Of a DNA stretch of 64,000 nucleotides, positions 16,172 through 23,581 are shown in pieces. The position numbers were made by a program, and so were the translations under genes. How positions within the stretch are numbered: the stretch's first letter is position 1; each line of letters begins with the position of its first letter. Origin of the DNA: Sphingomonas panni (GTDB taxonomy: Bacteria > Pseudomonadota > Alphaproteobacteria > Sphingomonadales > Sphingomonadaceae); contig NZ_JAKREU010000011.1 in assembly GCF_022664435.1 (NCBI RefSeq), positions 50,425 to 114,424 of the forward strand, in the 5' to 3' direction. The notes below the pieces were generated by a model. The model did no database searches, was not told the origin of the DNA, and was given only the letters and a program-made list of their open reading frames with translations.

Positions 16172-17214
16172 GCGTCCGCACCCTCATCGTCGACGATTCG
16201 ATGGCGATGCAGGCGATCATTCGCCGCCGGCTGCTCGCCGATCCGCGAATCGAGGTCGTCGGCACCGCCGCCAGCGCCGACGAGGCGCGCTCGCAGATCA
16301 AGGCGCTCGATCCCGACGTGGTGACGCTGGACATCGAGATGCCGGGCATGAGCGGCCTCGATTTCCTCGAACGGCTGATGCGGCTGCGCCCGACGCCGGT
16401 GGTGATGCTGTCGACGCTGACCGCGCAAGGGGCGGAGGCCAGCCTGACCGCGCTGGAACGCGGGGCGTTCGACTGTTTCGACAAGACGCGGCTGATGGCG
16501 GGCACCGATGCCGCCTGCACGTCGGAGCTGACCGAACTGGTCCGCGCCGCCGCGACCGCGCGTCCTGCTGCCCGGCCGACGGCGGTGCGCGCCGCCCCCG
16601 CCCCGGTGGCGGTGCAGGACCGGGCGAGCTATGTCCCGCGTCCCGGTGCGATGATCGCGATCGGCGCGTCGACCGGCGGGGTCGAGGCGCTGATCGAACT
16701 GCTCTCGGGCTTTCCCGCCAACTGCCCGCCGACCGTCATCGTGCAGCATATGCCGGCGACCTTCACCCCCAGCTTCGCCGCACGGCTCAACCGGCTGTGC
16801 GCGCCGACCGTGGAGGAAGCGCGTCCCGGCGCACCGCTGATGGTGGGCAAGGTCTATCTGGCCCCCGGCGGCGAACGGCATATGGAGATCGGCGGGTCGG
16901 GCGACCGGCGGCATTGCCGGCTGGTCGAGGGTGACAAGGTCAACGGCCATCGCCCGTCGGTCGACCGCCTGTTCCATTCGGTCGCGCGACTGGCAGGGCG
17001 CGACGCGACCGCCGCGATCCTGACCGGCATGGGCTGCGACGGAGCCGAGGGGATGAAGGCGATGCGCGCCTGCGGATCGCTGACCCTGGGCCAGGACAAG
17101 GCGACCAGCGTGGTGTACGGAATGCCGGCCATCGCCCACCAGATCGGCGCGGTCGCCGAACAGCTGCCGCTGCGGCGGATCGCCGCGCGACTATTGGCGG
17201 AATGTGCCGCATGA
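16168..17214 (+). CDS. cheB: Protein-glutamate methylesterase CheB
   Basis: 348 residues. The receiver domain has Asp10, Asp55 and Lys106, but Lys106 is followed by Thr rather than the usual cis-Pro (FDKTRL). After an Ala/Pro linker the esterase domain carries the full triad Ser168 (IGASTGG), His194 (VQHMP) and Asp291 (GMGCDGAEGM). It demethylates or deamidates receptors after phosphorylation by CheA. ATG 16168 overlaps the cheR stop, and its own stop overlaps cheD (ATGA, 17211-17214). This is the active paralogue; the second one at 18652 lacks the Ser. Confidence 0.96.
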   Translation: MSVRTLIVDDSMAMQAIIRRRLLADPRIEVVGTAASADEARSQIKALDPDVVTLDIEMPGMSGLDFLERLMRLRPTPVVMLSTLTAQGAEASLTALERGAFDCFDKTRLMAGTDAACTSELTELVRAAATARPAARPTAVRAAPAPVAVQDRASYVPRPGAMIAIGASTGGVEALIELLSGFPANCPPTVIVQHMPATFTPSFAARLNRLCAPTVEEARPGAPLMVGKVYLAPGGERHMEIGGSGDRRHCRLVEGDKVNGHRPSVDRLFHSVARLAGRDATAAILTGMGCDGAEGMKAMRACGSLTLGQDKATSVVYGMPAIAHQIGAVAEQLPLRRIAARLLAECAA

Positions 17215-17759
17215 GCGCACTGACCAACCGGGACGGGTTGCGCCGGATCACCGTCGCGCAGGGCGAGACGAAGGTCAGCGACGAACGCGATGTCGTGCTG
17301 ACCACCGTGTTGGGCAGCTGCGTCGCGGCCTGCTTCTACGATCCGATCGCCCAGATCGGCGGGATCAATCATTATCTGCTGGCGGACGGCAATGCGTCCG
17401 ACACGGCGTCGATGCAGCGCTACGGCGTCTATGCGATGGAGGTCCTCATCAACGCGATGCTGGCGCGGGGTGCCGTGCGGTCGCGGATGCGGGCGCGCAT
17501 CTTCGGCGGCGCCACCATGCGCGCCGGGTTCCGCGACATCGGCGGCGCGAACATCGCCTTCGCCCGCGAATTCCTGCGGGACGAACGCATCGCGCTGGTC
17601 GGCGAGGATGTGGGCGGCACCCAGGCCCGCCGGGTCGAATTCCGGGCGGCGGTCGGGCTGGCGCGATGCCGGTCGGTCGTCGACGCCGTGGCACCGCCCA
17701 TCGTCGTGCGGGCACCCCCGCCGCCGCCCGCCGCCGTCGGCGATGTGGAGTTTTTCTGA
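17211..17759 (+). CDS. cheD: Receptor glutamine deamidase CheD
   Basis: 182 residues. The catalytic cysteine is Cys36 in TVLGSCVAACFYD and the histidine is His54 in GGINHYLL, with a Thr pair at 31-32. RIFGGATM is the third conserved segment. It deamidates receptor Gln residues and may interact with CheY-family phosphatases. The C-terminus (about 160-182) is a Pro-rich tail not required by the fold. Start ATG 17211 overlaps cheB by 4 bp. Confidence 0.95.
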   Translation: MSALTNRDGLRRITVAQGETKVSDERDVVLTTVLGSCVAACFYDPIAQIGGINHYLLADGNASDTASMQRYGVYAMEVLINAMLARGAVRSRMRARIFGGATMRAGFRDIGGANIAFAREFLRDERIALVGEDVGGTQARRVEFRAAVGLARCRSVVDAVAPPIVVRAPPPPPAAVGDVEFF

Positions 17760-17791
17760 TGACCGAATTTGCACCGAGGGAGCCTCATACC

Positions 17792-18154
17792 GTGGCCAAG
17801 ACGATCATGACCGTGGACGATTCGCCCAGTATGCGGATGCTGCTGCGCGTCGCGCTGACCGATCTGGGATATAGCGTCGTGGAGGCCGAGGACGGCGTTC
17901 ACGCACTGGAGAAGCTGGACGGGTTCCAGCCCGACCTGCTGATCACCGACATCAACATGCCACGTATGGACGGGTTCGGCCTGATCGCCGAAGTCCGCGG
18001 GCAGGGCCGCCGCAGCCTGCCAATTCTCGTGCTGACGACCGAGAGTTCGGATGAAAAGAAGCAGCGTGCGCGCGATGCCGGTGCTACCGGCTGGATCGTC
18101 AAGCCGTTCCATCCCGAAAAGCTGGCCGCCGCGATCCGGCGTGTGATGCACTGA
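17792..18154 (+). CDS. cheY: Chemotaxis response regulator CheY
   Basis: 120 residues, a single receiver domain. The phospho-acceptor is Asp53 (ITDINMPRMDG), with acid pocket Asp9/Asp10, Thr83 and Lys104 followed by Pro (WIVKPF). It would carry the CheA signal to the flagellar switch or another output. GTG 17792 gives the canonical AKTIMTVDDSPSMR start and has GAGGGAG upstream. ATG 17759, which overlaps the cheD stop (TGATG) and also has GGAG 8 nt upstream, would add 11 residues and cannot be excluded. Confidence 0.93.
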   Translation: MAKTIMTVDDSPSMRMLLRVALTDLGYSVVEAEDGVHALEKLDGFQPDLLITDINMPRMDGFGLIAEVRGQGRRSLPILVLTTESSDEKKQRARDAGATGWIVKPFHPEKLAAAIRRVMH

Positions 18155-18180
18155 CCCTCTTGCGCGATAAGGAAATCCCC

Positions 18181-18618
18181 ATGTCCCGCCAACTCATCAC
18201 CTTCCAGTTGGGCGACCAGATACTGGGCGTCGACATCATGGCGATCCGCGAGATTCGCGCCTGGTCGCCGGCCACGCCGCTGCCCAACGTCCCGCCCTAT
18301 GTCCGCGGGGTCGTGAACCTGCGCGGCGTCGTGCTGCCGGTGTTCGACCTGCGCCACCGGCTGAACTGGGGCGTGACCGACCCGTCGGCCCGCCACGTCA
18401 TCATCGTCGTGCGGATCGGCGAACAGCTGCAGGGCATCATCGTCGATGCGGTGAACGACATCGTGTCGATCCACCCCGACGCGATGCAGCCGGTGCCCGA
18501 CATGGGCGATACCGAAGCGTCGCGATTCCTCGAAGGGCTGGCGACGATCGACAATCGCATGATCCTGGTGCTGGCGCTCGACCGACTGGTCGACCAGCCG
18601 GTGGCCGAAGCCGCCTGA
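18181..18618 (+). CDS. cheW: Chemotaxis coupling protein CheW
   Basis: 145 residues, a single CheW domain coupling receptors to CheA. The typical opening LITFQLGDQILGVDIMAIREI and the second-lobe motif VRGVVNLRGVVLPVFDLRHRL are both present. AAGGAAAT precedes ATG 18181. It follows cheY by 26 bp and precedes the second cheB-like gene by 33 bp. Confidence 0.96.
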   Translation: MSRQLITFQLGDQILGVDIMAIREIRAWSPATPLPNVPPYVRGVVNLRGVVLPVFDLRHRLNWGVTDPSARHVIIVVRIGEQLQGIIVDAVNDIVSIHPDAMQPVPDMGDTEASRFLEGLATIDNRMILVLALDRLVDQPVAEAA

Positions 18619-18651
18619 CGTACCGCGTAATCTTTTTGGGACAATCACATC

Positions 18652-19653
18652 ATGGCTGCTAGCACGAAGGTCCTCGTCGTCGACGACTCCCTGACCATGC
18701 GGGCGCTCATCTCGGGCGCGCTCGAACGGATTCCGGGTGTGGAGGTCGTCGGCCTGGCCGATGGCGCCGCCGAAGCGCGTTCGATGGTCGCCTCGCTCAA
18801 GCCGCATGTCATGACGCTCGACGTCGAGATGCCGGGGATGAGCGGGATCGAATATCTCGCCGAGATCATGGATACGAAGCCGATGCCGGTCATCATGTTC
18901 TCGACCCGCACCACGGACGGGGCGGGCGAGACGATCGAGGCGCTGCGCCTGGGGGCGATCGACTGCCTGCCCAAGCCGCGCGTGGCGGCCCCGGCCGAGT
19001 TGAATGCCATCATCGCAAAGCTGGGCAAGCGCATCAAATCGGCCCGCAACGCTCCGGTAAAGGTGCAGAAGGTCGCCAGCGCCGCGCGGCCGATCGACTG
19101 GAACGGCCGCCTACTCGTGTTCGGCGGCGATGCATCCAGCACGGCCACAATGTTCGGTCTGTTCGGTCAGTTTCCGGCCAACTGCCCGCCGACGATCGTC
19201 GTGCAGCATCTGGGCCCGGGCCTAGTCGACGGCATGGTCGAAAAGCTCGGCTCGCAGGTCGCGCCGAAGGTCGTCGTCGCGCAGGACGGCATGGCGATCG
19301 AGCAGGGCACGATCTATTTCGCGCCGCAGGGCGACCATCACGTCGTGGTCGATGCCTGGCCGTCGGGCAGGATCCGCCTGCTGGCGCGTGATCCGGTGGC
19401 GGGCGAACGCCCGTCGATCTCGCTGTTGTTCGCCGCTGCCGCCAAGGCCGCCGGGTCGAACGCGGCCGGCGTGCTGCTGATCGATGGCAGCGAAGATGGC
19501 GGCGGCGGGTTGAAGGCGATGCTGGGTGCGGGCGGCTATATCTTTTCGCCTGCGGAATCCGGCGGCGGCCACACGCTGGCCCGCGGCATGGTGACCCAAC
19601 CCGTCGCAGCCGATGCGCTGGCCGCCAGCGTGTTGAAACTGTGCTCGAAATGA
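18652..19653 (+). CDS. CheB-like protein lacking the catalytic serine
   Basis: 333 residues with CheB architecture. The receiver is intact (Asp11, Asp12, Asp57, Lys108-Pro). The esterase-like domain aligns without gaps to the first CheB from GRLLVF through FPANCPPTIVVQH. In that alignment the nucleophile serine of GASTGG becomes Asp160 (FGGDASST), while His186 and Asp282 are kept. The GHRPSV loop reads GERPSI. It probably cannot hydrolyse receptor methyl esters and may be a phosphorylation-controlled regulator or scaffold. Two serines lie within three residues of Asp160 but out of register. Its stop overlaps the next gene by ATGA. Confidence 0.85.
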   Translation: MAASTKVLVVDDSLTMRALISGALERIPGVEVVGLADGAAEARSMVASLKPHVMTLDVEMPGMSGIEYLAEIMDTKPMPVIMFSTRTTDGAGETIEALRLGAIDCLPKPRVAAPAELNAIIAKLGKRIKSARNAPVKVQKVASAARPIDWNGRLLVFGGDASSTATMFGLFGQFPANCPPTIVVQHLGPGLVDGMVEKLGSQVAPKVVVAQDGMAIEQGTIYFAPQGDHHVVVDAWPSGRIRLLARDPVAGERPSISLLFAAAAKAAGSNAAGVLLIDGSEDGGGGLKAMLGAGGYIFSPAESGGGHTLARGMVTQPVAADALAASVLKLCSK

Positions 19654-19928
19654 GCCGGGTCGGCATCCCCGCCGCCGCGCCCGCGCTGGGCGAAGCATTG
19701 GCCGGCGAGTTGGAGCGGGCGTCGCGCCTGCTCGGCGAACTCGCCTTCGAACTCGGCAGCGACGAAACGACGCTGCGCCGCCACCTGACCGGGCTGCAGT
19801 CGATCGACCATGTGACGCAGATCATGCTGAACATCGCGACGGTGCTGCGCGCGGGCGAAGGGGCGGACCAGCTGGCCGGGGTGACGCTGGAGGATGTTGC
19901 CGGAAGGCTGCGTGCGAGCCTGAATTAA
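19650..19928 (+). CDS. Small helical protein with CheZ-like DxxxQ motif
   Basis: 92 residues, almost all predicted helix (Ala, Leu and Glu rich). It contains LQSIDHVTQIMLNIA, in which Asp53 and Gln57 form the DxxxQ motif that CheZ uses to attack phospho-CheY. The motif's setting, in a long helix with hydrophobic spacing, is also CheZ-like, although CheZ is about twice as long. ATG 19650 overlaps the stop of the CheB-like gene, so coupled translation is likely. It is the last gene of the che operon, which has no other recognisable phosphatase. The phosphatase role is an inference. Confidence 0.7.
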   Translation: MSRVGIPAAAPALGEALAGELERASRLLGELAFELGSDETTLRRHLTGLQSIDHVTQIMLNIATVLRAGEGADQLAGVTLEDVAGRLRASLN

Positions 19929-20551
19929 GCGGGTGGTTCCGTTCGGGCGTCCGAATTGGGCGCTCGGATCATTGCGAAGTTTTGATCAGGTGCGGCCGGT
20001 GATGAACCGGTCGCGGGCTGGCAGCATCCGGTCCGTTTCTCGTAGAAGCAGGAATCGCAATGCCGGCGGCTGACCATCGGAACGATACGGCGCTGCCGTT
20101 GCGACGCTTCCTGCGAGCATTGCGCTCCGTCGAGCGCGGCACGTTGGCGGATAGCATCGATCTACCGGACGCCCCTTCATAGGCCGGTGCCGACAATCGC
20201 TGCCACACCGCCACCGATACCGGTGATCGACGCCTCGTTCCTCGATCGCCCCGATTTGGCAATCGTCAGACGGTACGGCACCTGTTCCGCCTCGACTATG
20301 CGGAGGGGCAGGTGCCGCGCCCGATAGCGAAGCGTTGGCTTGCGCTGGATCGCGCGTATCAGGAACGTAAAGATTTGACCTATCGGCGTCTCGTTCCGGC
20401 GGCGGCTGGCTTCGTGGCGTGGTACGCGGCATGCTTCACAGCGAATGCCTTGGAAGGCGGGTCTTGTCGGGCTTCTTCGCCAGCACGGATCGAGCGTCAG
20501 AAAACGGTCGCCGTATGAATCCCTGTCGATCCAGTCCGCGCGAAAGCCGCT
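19929..20551. other. Intergenic region with possible decayed coding sequence
   Basis: No confident gene lies in these 623 bp. A 40-codon frame at 20060-20182 (+) has AGGA 6 nt before its ATG and reads PAADHRNDTALPLRRFLRAL. Downstream, the plus strand reads plausibly in shifting frames (VPTIAATPPPIPVIDASF at about 20189-20242, then LFRLDYAEGQVPRPIAKRWL at about 20282-20341). This looks like one gene broken by frameshifts, but no family was recognised. Confidence 0.35.
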
Positions 20552-21202
20552 CTAGCCCCGGCTCTCGGCGCGTGCGGTCAGCATGTCCCACAGTCCGCGA
20601 TGCTGGGCGAGCAATTGCTGCAGGCCGAACGTCATCGCCCGCTCGATCGGGGATTCGTCGGTGACCGACACGATCAGACGCAGCGTCTGCGCGGGCGAGG
20701 GCAGGGTGGCCGGAATCGTCTCCAGCCCCAGTCGAAGCGCTGCAGCATCCAGCGGGCGGCGTATCACCGGCCAGTCGAGCGTGACCGCAATCGCTGCACC
20801 CAGCGCACAGCCGGGCCGCGCGGAGCGGGCGAGCAGATCGATCGCGTTACGTTGCGCCGCCAGCGCGGCTTCGGCGGCGGCCTGTCCCGGTGTGCCCGGA
20901 GGCGGACCGGCGGCGGCAGACACACGGATCAGATAGGCTCGCTCTTCGGCGAACGCTGCAGCCGCCTGTGCCAGCCACGGCGCGGCGGAAGGGTGCAGGT
21001 CGGACGCGGCGACATGGTCGACCACACCGGGATGGCGCCCGTGCAGCGAACATAGCTGGTGCAGGGCGTCGGCAACGTCGCGCACCGCGACATCGCTTCG
21101 CGACAGCCGGTCCGGCGCGCGATGGCTCGCGCTACCGTCGGCCGCGACGATCCGCGACAGACGTTCCGCGGTACCGCATCCATCCCTGTTCGCAATCGCC
21201 AC
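20552..21202 (-). CDS. Hypothetical protein
   Basis: About 216 residues, not recognised; resembles uncharacterised sphingomonad proteins (possibly DUF6975). It is Ala/Leu rich and probably all-helical, with PWLAQAAAAFAEERAYLIRV and a C-terminal ERAMTFGLQQLLAQHRGLWD. No signal peptide or membrane span is visible. The start is uncertain: GTG 21202 is used, but TTG 21208 has AGGGAG at a better distance. A much longer in-frame extension lies antisense-like inside rpoD and is rejected. The gene follows the rpoD terminator on the same strand. Confidence 0.6.
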   Translation of the reverse strand: MAIANRDGCGTAERLSRIVAADGSASHRAPDRLSRSDVAVRDVADALHQLCSLHGRHPGVVDHVAASDLHPSAAPWLAQAAAAFAEERAYLIRVSAAAGPPPGTPGQAAAEAALAAQRNAIDLLARSARPGCALGAAIAVTLDWPVIRRPLDAAALRLGLETIPATLPSPAQTLRLIVSVTDESPIERAMTFGLQQLLAQHRGLWDMLTARAESRG

Positions 21203-21340
21203 AATCAACCGTCGGCTCCCTGATTTCGTGGAGCCGGTATGACGACAATAGATAACCCAAGCGCGTAGGAACAGGGTTGCCGGATTCTTAACCGTTGTGA
21301 CGACCGCGTGGCGCGGGTCGGAACCATCCCGAAACGAACT

Positions 21341-21368
21341 GCCCCGATGCTTTGGCAAGCATCGGGGC
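21341..21368 (-). terminator. Terminator hairpin after rpoD
   Basis: GCCCCGATGC (21341-21350) and GCATCGGGGC (21359-21368) make a perfect 10-bp stem with an 8-nt loop, 7 bp past the rpoD stop. The tract that follows on the minus strand is only moderately T-rich. Confidence 0.75.
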
Positions 21369-21375
21369 GACGGAT

Positions 21376-23418
21376 TTACTGGTCGAGGAAGGAGCGCATC
21401 TTGCGGCTGCGGCTCGGATGCTTGAGCTTGCGCAGGGCCTTGGCCTCGATCTGGCGAATGCGTTCGCGGGTCACGCTGAACTGCTGACCGACTTCCTCCA
21501 GCGTGTGGTCGGTGTTCATGCCGATGCCGAAGCGCATCCGCAGCACGCGTTCCTCGCGGGGCGTGAGGCTGGCCAAGACGCGGGTAACCGTTTCCTTCAG
21601 GTTCGCCTGGATCGCGGCATCGACCGGAATGATCGCGTTCTTGTCCTCGATGAAGTCGCCCAGATGCGAATCCTCCTCGTCGCCGATCGGCGTTTCGAGG
21701 GAGATCGGCTCCTTGGCGATCTTCATCACCTTGCGAACCTTTTCCAGCGGCATGGAAAGGCGCTCGGCCATTTCCTCCGGCGTCGGTTCGCGGCCCTGTT
21801 CGTGCAGGAACTGGCGGCTGGTGCGGACCAGCTTGTTGATCGTTTCGATCATGTGGACCGGGATGCGGATCGTCCGCGCCTGATCCGCGATCGAGCGAGT
21901 GATCGCCTGACGAATCCACCACGTCGCATAGGTGCTGAACTTGTAGCCGCGGCGATATTCGAACTTATCGACCGCCTTCATCAGTCCGATATTCCCCTCC
22001 TGAATCAGGTCGAGGAACTGCAGACCACGGTTGGTGTACTTCTTGGCGATGGAAATAACGAGGCGCAGGTTCGCCTCGACCATTTCCTTCTTGGCGATCC
22101 GCGCCTCGCGCTCGCCCTTCTGCACCATGTTGACGATGCGGCGGAATTCGCTCAGCGCCATGCCGGTCTGCTGTGCGATCTCGGCGATTTCCGTGCGGAT
22201 GCGATCGACGGCGGCGCCTTCGTTCTCCGCGAACGCCTTCCACTTCTTGTCGATCGACGCGACCGAAACCAGCCACTGTTCGTCCAACTCATGGTCGACA
22301 TAGCTGTCGAGAAAGGCCTTGCGCGGCACCTTGTGACGCTCAGCCAAGCGGAGCATCTGCCCGCCCAGCGCCGTCAGGCGACGGTTATAGGCATAGAGCT
22401 GATCGACCAGATATTCGATCTTCGCCTGGTGGAACTGAACGCTCTCGACCTCGGCGGTCAGCTCTTCGCGGAGCTTCTGGTACTTGCGCTCCTCGGCAGT
22501 ACTCAGGCCATCGCCAGCCGCCATCGCGTCGAGGCGCTGCGACTGCATCTTCGAAAATTTCTTGAAGATCGCGGTGATGTTGGCGAACTTCTCCAAAGCC
22601 TGTGGCTTCAGCTGTTCTTCCATCTGCGCGAGGCTGAGCGTGTTGTCCTCGTCGTCATCGTCGCTCGGGCGCGGGGCGCGGCGCTCGCCGTCCTCGTCCT
22701 CATCCGCCGATGCTTCCTCCGGCTCTTCCTCTTCCTTGAAGCTGGGGCCGGCGTTCTTGGACGAGATTTCGCCATTATCGTCGGCGTCCTCATCGTCCGA
22801 CAGCGATTCCGGTGCCGGGTCCTTCGACAGCATCGCGTCGAGATCGAGGATCTCGCGCAGCTGCATCGTGCCCTCGTTGAGCGCGGTCGACCAGCCGATG
22901 ATGGCGTTGAAGGTGATCGGCGATTCGCACAGGCCGAAGATCATCGTGTCGCGACCGGCCTCGATCCGCTTGGCGATGGCGATTTCGCCCTCGCGGCTCA
23001 GCAGTTCGACCGCACCCATTTCGCGCAGGTACATGCGGACCGGATCGTCGGTCCGATCGACGGTTTCCTTCTTCTTGACCGGTTCGAACGCGGCGGACGC
23101 ATCGTCCTGTTCGGTCGACGCTTCGTCGTCGCCGTCCTCGTCCTGCTTGGCGCGTTCGTCGCCTTCGCCGTCCTCGCCCGCGTCCTCATTCTCGACGACG
23201 TTGACGCCCATGTCGTTCAGCGCCGACATGATGTCCTCGATCTGCTCCGAGGTCATCTGATCCTGCGGCAGCATTTCGTTCAGCTGGTCGACGGTGATGT
23301 AGCCGCGCTTCTTCGCACGGGCGACCAGCTTCTTGATCGACCCTTCGTTCAGGTCGATCAGCGGCGCGTCGCCGGTATCGATCGTGTCGTCGCCGCCACC
23401 ATTCGCCTTGGCCATCAA
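21376..23418 (-). CDS. rpoD: RNA polymerase sigma factor RpoD (sigma-70)
   Basis: 680 residues. The primary sigma factor. It has an N-terminal region 1.1 and a very acidic non-conserved stretch (about 60-95 and 165-215, with EDEDGE-type runs). Region 2 has GLQFLDLIQEGNIGLMKAVDKFEYR and the FSTYATWWIRQAI melting and -10 recognition helix. Region 3 has EPTPEEMAERLSMPLEKV. Region 4 has the -35 helix-turn-helix TLEEVGQQFSVTRERIRQIE. It is co-directional with dnaG 164 bp upstream, the standard macromolecular synthesis order without rpsU. Confidence 0.98.
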   Translation of the reverse strand: MMAKANGGGDDTIDTGDAPLIDLNEGSIKKLVARAKKRGYITVDQLNEMLPQDQMTSEQIEDIMSALNDMGVNVVENEDAGEDGEGDERAKQDEDGDDEASTEQDDASAAFEPVKKKETVDRTDDPVRMYLREMGAVELLSREGEIAIAKRIEAGRDTMIFGLCESPITFNAIIGWSTALNEGTMQLREILDLDAMLSKDPAPESLSDDEDADDNGEISSKNAGPSFKEEEEPEEASADEDEDGERRAPRPSDDDDEDNTLSLAQMEEQLKPQALEKFANITAIFKKFSKMQSQRLDAMAAGDGLSTAEERKYQKLREELTAEVESVQFHQAKIEYLVDQLYAYNRRLTALGGQMLRLAERHKVPRKAFLDSYVDHELDEQWLVSVASIDKKWKAFAENEGAAVDRIRTEIAEIAQQTGMALSEFRRIVNMVQKGEREARIAKKEMVEANLRLVISIAKKYTNRGLQFLDLIQEGNIGLMKAVDKFEYRRGYKFSTYATWWIRQAITRSIADQARTIRIPVHMIETINKLVRTSRQFLHEQGREPTPEEMAERLSMPLEKVRKVMKIAKEPISLETPIGDEEDSHLGDFIEDKNAIIPVDAAIQANLKETVTRVLASLTPREERVLRMRFGIGMNTDHTLEEVGQQFSVTRERIRQIEAKALRKLKHPSRSRKMRSFLDQ

Positions 23419-23581
23419 TAACCCTCAAGAAATGTCACGCAGCGCGTGGGTCCGCGCGATTTTACCCGTCGTCTTTGTCCGAGCCAGCGCGATTTGCAAG
23501 CAATCAGCGTGCAATTCGGCGGTTCCGGCGTCGATTCAGGGCGTTTGTACTGGGCTGATATGGGAGGGCGGGGCGAGGGGA

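Noticed and set aside
21352..23421. Long plus-strand open frame opposite rpoD
   Set aside because: Antisense shadow of rpoD; it mirrors the rpoD codons exactly and has no plausible start or domain.
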